Both the position numbers and the translations under genes were made by a program. From positions 1 through 39,642 of the forward strand of contig CAJONZ010000088.1 in the NCBI GenBank assembly GCA_905236065.1: a stretch of 39,642 nucleotides of DNA, written 5' to 3'. This document shows positions 31,201-37,098 of this stretch, one piece after another; the stretch's first letter is position 1; each line of letters opens with the position of its first letter. The stretch comes from an uncultured Bacteroidaceae bacterium. GTDB taxonomy: Bacteria > Bacteroidota > Bacteroidia > Bacteroidales > Bacteroidaceae. Below the pieces are notes generated by a model that was not told where the DNA came from, searched no databases, and saw only the letters and a program-made list of their open reading frames with translations.

Positions 31201-34200
31201 GGGGCTGCGGATGGAGGCTGGTACCTGTAACTCTACGTTCTCTTCTTCTGCGGTAATGATAACCTTGTTTTGTTTGTCAATGATGTGGTAGAGGGCACGC
31301 AAATCATTGGTGGATAGAATCATCTGCAACGGGGTGGCGGCGTGGGGATAGACATCGTCACGATAGAGTTTTACCGTCGAATTGGTCTGGTCGTGGCCGA
31401 TGCTGAAATAGTGATCCGTGCCAGCATCGGTTCCTGTGGCAGCCATCAGCTCATAGCCGTTGTTCGTGGTGCGCATGGCAATGAAATAGCAGTTGGCCAT
31501 GGTGTCCGTGCGGAACGTGAGGTCATTTTCGTCGTTCGTCGTGCTTGCGTATTGTATCCATTTATTGTTGGCTACGTTGTGTATCTTGACGGCGTATGGG
31601 TCACCGCCAAAGAGATTCCAATAGTGGGTGTTTAAGGTCTTGTTGGCGTCGTTGGTTGTCGTATGGATTTCTTCGCCGCTCGTATAGATATAGTTCTGTC
31701 CGCCAATGCGCACGTTGAAGCTGCGGGCACCCGTCAAGCGGAAGGGCTTCTCCGAGAGATGGTTGGTGGTGTAGCGCACGTAGATGTCGGTGCCCGTGGT
31801 CGCGGGAGTTTGGGTCATTTTATCCGACAGGTCGTATTTGGTCTGCCCGGCATGAACCTCTCCGTTGGCGGTTGCCGTGTTGTAGAATGTCATCGTCTCG
31901 TCCACCAGGTAGGGACTGCGGATAGCAGCAGGGGTGTTGTCAAAGTTGAGTGGCATGTTGGCGGGAATCTCTCCCGTATATTTGATGGCCTCACGCCCAC
32001 TGTTGTCGATGATGTGGAAGGTGGATACGTATTTCACCAACTCAAACTGTAGCTTCGTGGCGTAGGCTCCATAACGGTTGCGATCGGAATAGTAGTGAAA
32101 ATAAGAGTCATTGCACATCACTTTCACGATTCCATTATGACTACCCCAATAGGCAAGATAGAACTTCATGCCGATGTAGGCATCGTCGCCAGCGGAACCT
32201 AAGTTAAAGTTTTTGTTGACATACCATTGGTTATGCACGGCTAAAGTTGCATAGCCGTCCTCATGTTCCAACAGCATAAACGTAGAATAGGTATCATCGT
32301 TTACAGTAAGTTGGTTATCCCAGTAGTTGCTCGTGTCGTGTTTGAGTTTCTTGTTATCTTTACCATTGGTAATATGAATGTCGTAGGGGTCAAGCCCGGA
32401 GAACGACCACATGAAATACAACGTGTTTGCTGCGGCAGCTCTTGTTCTGACGCCCGTCCAAGAAGAATTTTCGTCCTGCCGGTAATAATAGATTGGGTCG
32501 GCACTATTGGGCGACGAGATACCCTTGATGTTGTACCAGCGTTCACCCTTGAGGTCCATCACCTCAGGGTTGTTCACATAGTTGTAGCCCAAGTAGATTT
32601 CGTTTTGGGTTGATGGTGCCGTGGTGATGGCGCCCTGTGCTGTGGCCACCTCGTCCGTGGGGTTGGCATTGTAGGCGGCGGCCTTCTCCTGTGTGGTGAA
32701 GAAACGGTACTGGCTGTTGGTCATCAATGGGGTACGCAGACCCGTGGGCACGGTCAGCGGCGAAGTAGCCGGCATATAGGCTGAGACAGCTTTGTTGCCT
32801 GCCTTGTTCACCACATGGTAGAGATACAACTGCGTGAGGACAACCTTCTGACGAGCGTCTCCACCCCGTGTGTTGCGTTGCAACAAGGCGTAGGAGTTGT
32901 TATGGTTGTAGAGGTATGACTGTCGGCCCGCCTTGTTGGGGGGAGTTGCCACACCGATGACCAGGCCGATGTCGCTTTGGGTGAAGAAGAAGCTGTGTAC
33001 CTCGTCATGTCCGTGGCTGTTGCTGCCTGTGACTCTGTTGAGGTACATACCGTGGCTGGTACTGTAGGCACCAGCGGTTCCACCGCTCTCCAAGTAGTCT
33101 AACTGGTCGTGCAGGTAGCCGTCGGGCCAGTAGGGCGATTTGATGCGGATGTCGTAAGGGTCGCTGTTTTCGCTGAAGAAAATCCACTGGTAGTTGGCCG
33201 AGGGAAGTTCGTTACCGCCGTCGCCGAAGTTCGGACGGTTGTGCCAGTCTTTGTCCGATGCTTTCCAATATTTGTCGTTGATTTGCACATGGTAGCGCGT
33301 GGCAGATGCAACCGTGGTTCCCAAGGCTGGCACCCCGGCAGGGCAGTTTGTCGCATCGTAATAATAGCCCACATAGACCTCGGTCGAGGGCAGGGCTGCC
33401 AGCGCATCGTAGGTGGTGAGGGCCGTTTCGGCGGCAGCCGTGCGGTCCTCGTCGGTGGCTGCAGCCGTGTAGGTTGCTGCCTCGGCCTGTGTGGCAAAGT
33501 AGCGGTAGTGCAGGCCGTCGTCGATGATGTGGGCCGATTTCAGGTCGGCGGGAATGCTGAGGTCGCCCGTCATGAGGCGCGGCACACGGGTGCTGACGGC
33601 GATGTCGCCCGATTTGTTCACTACGTGGTACCCTACGGTGGCGGCATTCAGCAGGATGTCGGCCTCGCTGCTGATGTTGCTCAGTTCGTCTTGATAAGTC
33701 CAGGCGGTGTTGCTGAAACGAACCACCTTCGTGTCCGTGCCCGGCACGAGGTTGCTCACAAGTTTGTTGCCCGTCAGCAGGGCCCAGGTGCGAACGCAGG
33801 TGCCTACGGCTGCGTCGGGAATCAGCCACGAGGTCGAGCCACTGCCGTTCCATGTGCTGCTACCCGAACCGTTCGCGTTGCTTTGGGGAGCCAGGAAAAA
33901 AGTGCGGGCAACAGGCATGGCACTGCGGATAGTGATGCAGTAGGGGTCGGGCACACCACCAGTGGCCGAGCCGAGCGTCCAGAGGTAGTAGTCATTCCAA
34001 GCCACGGCAGGGTCGGAGGTGTTGTCGCGGTGGACGTAGTAGGAATCGTTGGAGGATTCGAACGTTTGACGGGAATTTGTAAAGCCTAAGTACCGTTTTG
34101 AGGACTCCGTACTGGTGTTGATGGTGTAGCGCGTCTGTCCCGTCAAATCTACCTGTAGGGTGTTGGAACCGAAGGTGATGCTGTTGTCGGGGTCGTACTC

Positions 34201-36645
34201 GTACTTGACATAGACCGTGGTGTTGTCCGTGCTGGGATAGACGGTGCTCTCCACGGCATTGCCGTTGAGCACATAGCGTCCATCGGTTACGGTGAACTGG
34301 TCTTCCGTGTAGTATTTGTAGTTCGTTGCCAAGGGGCTGCGTAACCAATCGGGCAGATTCAGGGACGCACCGGCTACGTCCTGTTGCGTGGTGCTATAGA
34401 CGACGTGGCCACCGCCTGTGTCGCCATACGTGATGCTGACAATCTTGTAGGTGACGTGGATAAGTCGCTCCCGGTATGTTAAGGTGATGGGCGCAGCAGA
34501 CTTGATGAAGTCCAGGTCGCTCTCCAGGGTGATGGGCAGGGCGCTGTTGCTGCCGTAAATGTTGAACCACTGCGTACTGCCCCAAAAAAGTACATACACC
34601 TTGTCTGTGTCGGCGTGGCGGGCGAAGCAGATGAGGGTGGGGGTGCCGTCGCCGTTGTTCAGATAGGCGAATTTCTGCACCTCGGTGGCCGTGTTGTAGA
34701 GTTTGTTCTGTGTGCCCGTATGTCCTGCGTTGTTGCCGTTGACAGGCTGTCCGTTGTTGTTCCAAGCGGAAGAAAGATGATAGCCCGGATAGGCCACGTT
34801 CCTCAGCTCAATGTCGTAGGGGTCTTGGTGGGTTCCGCCATCCAGCGTCCACAGCTGATTGTCGTAGCCCGTGTAGGCAGCGTTGGGACGTGCGTTCTCG
34901 GAAACGCTGGAGAATTGCAGGTAGGTTTCGGCCTCCGTGTTGGGACCACAGCAGAAGGAGTAGGTGGTAGTGCCGTCGAAGTGCACGGAACCGTCTCCCG
35001 GACCAACGTCGTAGCCCACGTAGATGTGCCGTCCGTTGTCCTTGGCATTCACGTCGGCATAGGTGGTTACTTTCTCGGCTACACCGTCGGTATTGGCGGT
35101 AGCAGCGGCCACCGTGGAGAAAAAGCGGAAATTCGTGGCGTAGGGGCTTTGCAGACGGCTGTCCAGCGAAAGGGCGCCCGTGCTGGTGGGAGCCACTGTG
35201 TAGCTGACCACCTCCACGCCCGAACGGTTGATAAGGTGGTAGGTGTAATATTGGTCTGCGTCGGCGACCTCCTCCAATGTCCAGCGAATGCTGGGTTCAA
35301 ACTGCTCCACGTTGTCCAAGCCGTTCATGCGGTCGGCTCGCAGGTCGAAGGGAGCCGTGCCGCGGCCATCGTGGTAGTGGATGAACGTGCGGTTGGACAT
35401 GTTGATGCCGTTGTTGACACTCGTGCCAACGCCGTTGCTGGAGAAGTACAGGCCGATATGGTTGTTGTCGATGTGGCGCAGCCGCAACTTACCAGAGGGG
35501 GGGTAGGCCGTGGAGACGAATTGGGGAGTGACTAAGGCGAGTCGCTTGTTTCCGTCCTCGGCATACATGTTTCTGTTCATGGCCAGGTAGCGGCCATCGA
35601 CGGAGACGAAAAAGTCGTCGTCCACCTTTGTCAGGGTGACGCGCTCGGTCTCGTTGCTGTAGGTAGAGATGGCGGTCGCCGGATTGTTGTTGCCATTGCG
35701 ATGCAGGTATTCGCCGTTTGCATTTTTGATGTAATAGCGTTTCCCAGTGGATGGTTCGTTGTAGGCCGTGTTCAGGAAGGTTTCCTTGGCGGTGAGCAGG
35801 TTCTCCCAGGCAGTCTGAATCTGGGCAGTGGTTCCGTTCTTGGCCGTGTTGGCTGCATCGATGGCGGACTGGAGTGCCGTCTTGTAAGAGGCATCCTTTA
35901 TTTGATTGTAGGCTGTACCTACGGTGGCGTTGTCATGCAGTGTCTGGGAGACACTGATTTCACTTTCCAGATACTCCTTCGGCTTGTAGGGGATGACAAT
36001 CCATTGACACAAGGTGTTGTAAGCGACCTTGCCGTCCAGATAGACAAAACAACCCTCTTCAAATCCTCGGTAGGCAACCATGTAGCCATCATCCGTGGTG
36101 GCACCACTGGCGTTCTTGCTGATGACGAATCGGACATGGTTCGTGTTGGCAATATTCTCAATGCTTTTCACGTAGCCTTTGCTGCCATCGGGCAGGACGT
36201 CGTCCGTCCTCGTCTCGATGCCCATGTCTCGGTCATTGGAGGCTGCTGCCAGGTACGTGCGCCCACTGCCATTTTGGGTGTACATGAAGATTCTCCCGCT
36301 GCCATCCTTCTTAAAGTAAAACACCTGGCTGTCGTCCGTGAAGTCAGCTGTATAGATGCGTCCCTTCGTGGTGCGCCATCCCGCCTGTCCTTTGTCGTCG
36401 GTGTCGGGCTGCCGGGTCGAAAGGTTCATGCGGTCGCTCACGGCATTGCGAATCCAATAGCCGGTTGCACCCGTAAAGTCTATCTCGTCGGCCATCTTGT
36501 ACCATGTCGTCTGAGCCAACACTCCGTTGACTACTCCCCCCAGGAGGAGCAGCAAAAGGAAAAGGAATCGTTGTAAAAAGGTATGGTGTGCCCACATCTG
36601 GGTCGTTGTCTTATCTGGTTGAATCCCACTTATCACCTTCTTCAT
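19204..36645 (-). CDS. Giant modular secreted protein (5813 residues) with about 14 diverged repeats
   Basis: Uninterrupted 17.4-kb reading frame encoding a roughly 640-kDa protein. The signal peptide hydrophobic core is at about residues 26-43 with likely cleavage at VLA/QTT (44/45); Met17 is an alternative start giving a more ordinary signal length. A short helical segment (about 225-295) precedes a beta-trefoil-like stretch (YYIKNANGEYLHRNG). About 14 modules follow, each with a W-x-F-x-G-DPY-x-h core, alternating with a segment like YHVVNKSG...P..LRSP...YRFF...IYVxYxY. Near residue 4675 there is an EF-hand loop (DTDLNGTGDYDE). A secretion-type C-terminus (VYDLQGRRV...KGVYIFGHLKVVIK) ends the protein. 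I do not recognise a named family for the module and see no catalytic motif; surface adhesin or matrix protein is an inference. Confidence 0.9.
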   Translation of the reverse strand: MKKVISGIQPDKTTTQMWAHHTFLQRFLFLLLLLLGGVVNGVLAQTTWYKMADEIDFTGATGYWIRNAVSDRMNLSTRQPDTDDKGQAGWRTTKGRIYTADFTDDSQVFYFKKDGSGRIFMYTQNGSGRTYLAAASNDRDMGIETRTDDVLPDGSKGYVKSIENIANTNHVRFVISKNASGATTDDGYMVAYRGFEEGCFVYLDGKVAYNTLCQWIVIPYKPKEYLESEISVSQTLHDNATVGTAYNQIKDASYKTALQSAIDAANTAKNGTTAQIQTAWENLLTAKETFLNTAYNEPSTGKRYYIKNANGEYLHRNGNNNPATAISTYSNETERVTLTKVDDDFFVSVDGRYLAMNRNMYAEDGNKRLALVTPQFVSTAYPPSGKLRLRHIDNNHIGLYFSSNGVGTSVNNGINMSNRTFIHYHDGRGTAPFDLRADRMNGLDNVEQFEPSIRWTLEEVADADQYYTYHLINRSGVEVVSYTVAPTSTGALSLDSRLQSPYATNFRFFSTVAAATANTDGVAEKVTTYADVNAKDNGRHIYVGYDVGPGDGSVHFDGTTTYSFCCGPNTEAETYLQFSSVSENARPNAAYTGYDNQLWTLDGGTHQDPYDIELRNVAYPGYHLSSAWNNNGQPVNGNNAGHTGTQNKLYNTATEVQKFAYLNNGDGTPTLICFARHADTDKVYVLFWGSTQWFNIYGSNSALPITLESDLDFIKSAAPITLTYRERLIHVTYKIVSITYGDTGGGHVVYSTTQQDVAGASLNLPDWLRSPLATNYKYYTEDQFTVTDGRYVLNGNAVESTVYPSTDNTTVYVKYEYDPDNSITFGSNTLQVDLTGQTRYTINTSTESSKRYLGFTNSRQTFESSNDSYYVHRDNTSDPAVAWNDYYLWTLGSATGGVPDPYCITIRSAMPVARTFFLAPQSNANGSGSSTWNGSGSTSWLIPDAAVGTCVRTWALLTGNKLVSNLVPGTDTKVVRFSNTAWTYQDELSNISSEADILLNAATVGYHVVNKSGDIAVSTRVPRLMTGDLSIPADLKSAHIIDDGLHYRYFATQAEAATYTAAATDEDRTAAAETALTTYDALAALPSTEVYVGYYYDATNCPAGVPALGTTVASATRYHVQINDKYWKASDKDWHNRPNFGDGGNELPSANYQWIFFSENSDPYDIRIKSPYWPDGYLHDQLDYLESGGTAGAYSTSHGMYLNRVTGSNSHGHDEVHSFFFTQSDIGLVIGVATPPNKAGRQSYLYNHNNSYALLQRNTRGGDARQKVVLTQLYLYHVVNKAGNKAVSAYMPATSPLTVPTGLRTPLMTNSQYRFFTTQEKAAAYNANPTDEVATAQGAITTAPSTQNEIYLGYNYVNNPEVMDLKGERWYNIKGISSPNSADPIYYYRQDENSSWTGVRTRAAAANTLYFMWSFSGLDPYDIHITNGKDNKKLKHDTSNYWDNQLTVNDDTYSTFMLLEHEDGYATLAVHNQWYVNKNFNLGSAGDDAYIGMKFYLAYWGSHNGIVKVMCNDSYFHYYSDRNRYGAYATKLQFELVKYVSTFHIIDNSGREAIKYTGEIPANMPLNFDNTPAAIRSPYLVDETMTFYNTATANGEVHAGQTKYDLSDKMTQTPATTGTDIYVRYTTNHLSEKPFRLTGARSFNVRIGGQNYIYTSGEEIHTTTNDANKTLNTHYWNLFGGDPYAVKIHNVANNKWIQYASTTNDENDLTFRTDTMANCYFIAMRTTNNGYELMAATGTDAGTDHYFSIGHDQTNSTVKLYRDDVYPHAATPLQMILSTNDLRALYHIIDKQNKVIITAEEENVELQVPASIRSPFVSKYYYYDKNSFNVTGSGSSATYVLKDVVDTLKTIAEATTEADVYQIYVTYDVSDAVKMYTSTQTKDSDRTFYRLKYHGGASFRQEDGHDNVESTSTKAIYPYSNGDANFYVYGENQLNTQMGAAASTRNRWTWYFESEHNDPYHVKICSASSTFYNLQYDNGTVVGDTIKKLRVYFRTYQPKGYGHIVTGAITKHTCVTSAPAGVGDATAVPTEYMVLGTSLSQCRLMTVDDVALDLNEDGDTNDPGESNERRTVTSFEQYWKNNPTVKGEAGVKEPAADNAKLAALGWHRYKAWAHCDPWDSKGKTYKYEDHWFQTITMGETFEIEEMTIDPVLILLDQHGWEIMRKPIPSKYTVPQAEKDAKYAAIRPYDSPMVKAYHFWHTGKKMDGYHKYKVSEHITVGGKEYTSTSLTQLPPYTESLRADNILDTKGNVMDQYVTYEVKEEYAASYTGAATEGAVKKGDFLVRQGQNYAQTTDGNTLSTTTAPATAIANNDVNSITDEMLWYIAPNFNIDGEMGYHYEGYYQEKTKDETEADYFNGVTPAWTNGFDPYNLRIQSKKYPTKYLTTNATGAGLDATASMASTYSGAMTVSLTDASAITDGKGHDNVTLKMSNTTFMAVQDANGNMRLMPRFDHSHVVTNFTMLDAQHSAAPANDGENAQTTILLRPLAYTYIIVDNEGHESLRYKGKLGEVSPSIPTHFQSPLAKDFRFYKDLAKVVEAGDDTTYTEIPAGTDLSAKLIGTTFAAAEVTGKNNIVYVRYSFNPEGDQYKLLSEGDWHTIDINYNHVKVDWDANPSRMVIETAPGMDDPNRKYWECKFIGNATTEVPDPYNVSGFNRARPTDRWAYHFALLAHGDSLALAVAGRVVAGLKDSPEKYVFLSTHKPESTIEIAFLEELGFGADGTYDGTRSQVVFGEGAPTNVKYIVITNEGKQALIAKEPASRAKGEPTRPTAILPPWARSPLLNVEDFSYYMHATYNESTDTYSLADADRTTLLLGLPSDTVYVRYHYNVETCPFTVKDTYFTSEMAPTYTPLDLTGSTWYNMVSYSWGDNWFYAYIDKNGVYKVSHIDRPAQYSQFTRYPKHDGNFDFQGTKPYMWKMTGSDPYAIKIQPALNNDLWLAAAEATEGENQSLILSNDPDDAVQTFMILKPKGNAIRIVATNKLPFYLHNPRWDQTWLHWHSNIDESLENPYQNADGHDYEFFKAPTVRYYTFHGIRFNETGTEPYAYENGKPKVTWTATLRRNWLMPVKMEEDLQRLFTRYEKENTSNVFVDYSDVGDGRFYSNQEMTEKVHDDNSDQDDVYPEIDNGDTYHIYFKYKPLTNAEIAASESYSTLPFQYSTPEQVAADVAYHQEKGQLNGATMQTKWFFMVLDTDEGITRTIDGEGHKHYVGNQYFLRRENDGSVCWMDNTFAFHKEREDNYNNYTYSRMAEWYQKGENDAFREGRWLWAFVGDDPYNTKLLNFESATGVSAKGVGIYTLEAADNCYTVMSEVTDDKTGTKTYPVSVPTEEPTEHDSWGLCTGYGTEKTMSLVSTAFTRSVESFGTTGLPYTIDVTQELYWQMVTHTTEETTTKGVEGVTKSLEDRSNAIQLLPYIPVNYQDIELVIRRDDEVNDYLAAAEGDKPTKLANMKTGLHRLIFAAEDRRYAEGDKITEDILALEVKRAYCDYTFYSNYKMVESTKVKTTPFENAGDGIYEVQEGPFRGDVQMEEYIENGQTKQKMKLDDNKQPLYNYYTTVEKAEAAKLAQKNNDAAALAALASDLASPNTSQRAYIKYKVTSDLFLKTEPTKAEVTDMLKNNDHLYFMDFTMNKDEKGYDKGHHAYYAPYTTFEIYRSEMGNKTEKLKWDGSNFVDDDTQRYNFCNFKTTSNRMESVPEDLKWYFVGDPYKLQVFMAKPEFFNTEDLKDETGATKAAINTKNANLARFDETESNFRFVIDCVHLRLPDYTVKDTRQMVDFYLDERGLNTEPVQNPEYGEYYYGDFYWEMVPAASTEEGTFALRFKANNELMGYRDVYYYLVHDGTKKKYYATDEAKTDQPFPINLQYFPDNEKQLTGDYPEYHRANGDNAVIRLVEPAKVYVSAYKDDGDHTFKAINKQTTDELSEYFGVGEPLNDVPRHLKRKYVKYNDNIRYTTSKTENTVIKPDDKTSTDQFSTFTLTEEKAYKLQACTEHPLGIDGGPYTDVFKDGSQTKAEFKIDVLYELDDLNTPKEGGTPVHLFTSPSVLTSLNDPNYNLNADATWLDLSVNGSTWVFYDKTSDKGVDYTSAFTPKDNGYNGWTTGLKGLHWAFIGDPYNFIAINRRQYDDKTYSTTYPLLVATKDGDGHPASDLTTTFNKNGVNYTRILASTSDTVWYTQLKGLSEINLTPESSEYAHETTTSQLTQWSFIYAKTGGEDDAFIRTASLKETTNDPINNQTANETNHYWQLTHYAYPDSKDPSKSQYITIPFSLSTPTDSIQKTKICTAVIEDEDAGQNNCFDANIRVYDQYGNLKAYKDKAEVRYGDAVVNMPTTLKRYGCSYTCYINYDPATGTGTQVTNLLPTTLPSITTFGGYKDYTIGNEAEANKPNNGYPIITYVYTVDSDMEPFFTTEDEAKEDQMTWTNAYFKWDQSIQGGKITVYKYELDIVGYLYDAEGKVQDVIKDWVGKAVESGGGSQVYTTYGWLNSHDDGEQAYGNDPNQTEDNYQKWAFIGDPYDFQLKNYEKYLQDENLSLFSDEEANINFSNTEASSWALAVAKDGTPYLAIIDEDGNILKYITFERLKGGNTLKDNEQFIYQAGDPHTSDPTGNFYNVNNVKPFYLKDLMAYAQQVIYHLVIAHQHSSDYTNTDEQLGATTVAQALNKKLIRRHMAEYLHYHGDTDLNGTGDYDEYLQFKADEDYNYDDYQNYIAWDFKDGHIDGDGKADLTTITNDDDRAAIKALMKKASLRDLVSYPVKNLKVNRVGIGNMLDVPWYMRRQFCNYKLYQRDVLRSEMTDVQAKNSEGKYIWQNLSTGETEYTTDQVSPGEGFTEVWEVTWQSVTKEKTGGGYAEDKDAVEAANGKIITKLDNTHKNRIVLIDVVYEVNPKQFRFTEMGRNTTNWYQMMTCNENADGLMNFSYKDGVGARPDKEAHYTNNYLWAPVGDPYGFTLHNRYATLNGSGWDNVVVTTTAALPTEGTTTTPESDNATYTKKKNYQQRKIVQYKYGEGDVGATDEEKNTAGATNAVYEMFRGNTLYSNAFLMHPTSAYINTTGDAFGSHYMVHKTAEHKAQLQYNANAATVRNGNGWQDANWRLVATPEQLLPYFDRAGYVGGLKPNVADNHVNREYYSKLNAYKADPTTTDFEVLDHIREVVYAGKFLKKGGAELPAEEDRPTADADLPLRFVSNNLVPMAQGYYRIEALSRRQLDKDGTDISGITGPRFISGYRFLSERDYAGYDGSTLQAGSRHLHFIETDEQHSTFKTFGQLNEYVAGLSEGDSKTRRLTPHPAMRGNIEILPAEYDPSSIFYFEPTGTAGYSQYRLGTQGLYVNGVAGSGDAGTTKMVTAVGSATPFRMDDIGGTAFTFRTLDVIPGNWDTDADHNVTKNIQTNYLSIDAAHRYRITVHTDNELEETGDYYEGHQWSDDGKSYGIQDTKWLLKPVGIPGDWPYNNSMPLRLEVQKGEVKGQDDNGANIYNYYSSYYVPFDSRLNSTVDAAFTCTVAKPGPLEVVLNSVSQLNGMGNPQFIPAGWPVVIRTASPKTSITAEDGTTITKRSDNTTAIKPHVDLYLPNGAPTVLDDASKIKLKGKYLDQNIGSDTGSGQPDYPDGTGEVNMSTHAVMVFGRPFTGKGNVNNDSIPWSNTVGAHGSLDFYAYDPAVEKPGFYTNENWWRGHMEYTTITASANFTAADVATKGQRENAHWSDARNATKAQRHNTYVYHNKVYYVYEPEVKDHASIRYIKVRFAGDTEETDDTESEEDVEPFENAAFSEDTDTPWPCDVYDLQGRRVARNETPATLRHNHPGLPKGVYIFGHLKVVIK
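21820..34824 (-). repeat. Fourteen DPY-core protein modules inside the giant gene
   Basis: The Asp of each DPY core falls at residues 608, 900, 1162, 1419, 1682, 1958, 2368, 2647, 2922, 3273, 3704, 4110, 4510 and 4940. Intervals are 257-292 residues for most of the N-terminal half (with one of 410) and 351-431 in the C-terminal half. Examples of the core: SENSDPYDIRIKSPYW, NLFGGDPYAVKIHN, WAFIGDPYNFIAIN, WAFIGDPYDFQLKN. DNA identity between modules is low, so this is an old protein-level repeat, not a recent tandem duplication. Confidence 0.85.
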
Positions 36646-36700
36646 GTCAGATCTTTATTCTCTTCGTTTTTTCTTTGGTCAATGGATTTTGCATAATAAT

Positions 36701-36720
36701 GTGCGCGCACTTGGTGCGTA
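36701..36720 (-). other. Palindrome and short hairpin in the giant gene leader
   Basis: GTGCGCGCAC (36701-36710) is a perfect 10-base palindrome, followed by TTG and GTGCGTA. In the minus-strand transcript this can form a CGCAC/GTGCG stem with a 3-base loop about 15-30 bases from the predicted start. A role in translation or mRNA stability is possible but unproven. Confidence 0.4.
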
Positions 36721-36738
36721 CAAAAATATAAAAAGCTA

Positions 36739-36771
36739 ACAAAGGTAAGGATTTTTTAGACAGGAAGCAAA
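36739..36771 (-). promoter_or_regulatory. Bacteroidota promoter of the giant-protein operon
   Basis: On the minus strand, TTTG (36771-36768) is followed after 20 bp by TACCTTTGT (36747-36739), a full match to TTTG/TAnnTTTG. Transcription should begin near 36733, giving a leader of about 90 bases to the start at 36645 or about 135 to the alternative Met17 codon at 36597. Confidence 0.8.
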
Positions 36772-36848
36772 GTAAAAGTGTTAAAAGTGGCTTTTCCTGC
36801 CGATATTTGGGAAAAACTGGCCCGTCTTTCCGTAGGAATCGTTAATTG

Positions 36849-36940
36849 AAAAATCACGCAGAACTCTATCGGAGATGACGCAGTACTCTATTCGATTTCA
36901 CGCAGTACTCTATTCACGAAAAGAGTTCTGCGTGATTTTT
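36849..36940. repeat. Right repeat cluster: 19-bp perfect inverted repeat enclosing two direct repeats
   Basis: AAAAATCACGCAGAACTCT (36849-36867) is the exact reverse complement of 36922-36940. Between them lie two direct copies of ACGCAGTACTCTATTC (from 36878 and 36900). The part 36850-36893 is the right copy of the ~45-bp inverted repeat also found at 17288-17332. It sits between divergent promoters, upstream of the giant gene on one side and of menA on the other. The right arm ends in five T, so it could also stop plus-strand transcripts. Confidence 0.9.
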
Positions 36941-36990
36941 GAAAGACTGAAGCGGGAAAATAAAAGCAAAAGCAAGGCTGGTTGAAGATA

Positions 36991-37072
36991 CCAAAACGTA
37001 GCACTTTTGCCCGCTTTTTGTAAGTTTAACTGTGAAAGCGGACAATAATTGAAAGAAAATGTGTATCTTCGC
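36991..37072 (+). promoter_or_regulatory. menA promoter region, member of a duplicated promoter pair
   Basis: A near-consensus -7 element TATCTTCGC is at 37064-37072; GGACAAT (37040-37046) lies at the -33 spacing in place of TTTG. The upstream block 36991-37030 matches 38003-38042 at 33 of 40 positions, and the distance from block to -7 element is identical (34 bases) in both. Confidence 0.6.
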
Positions 37073-37098
37073 AGCAAATATACTATTACATAGCAACT

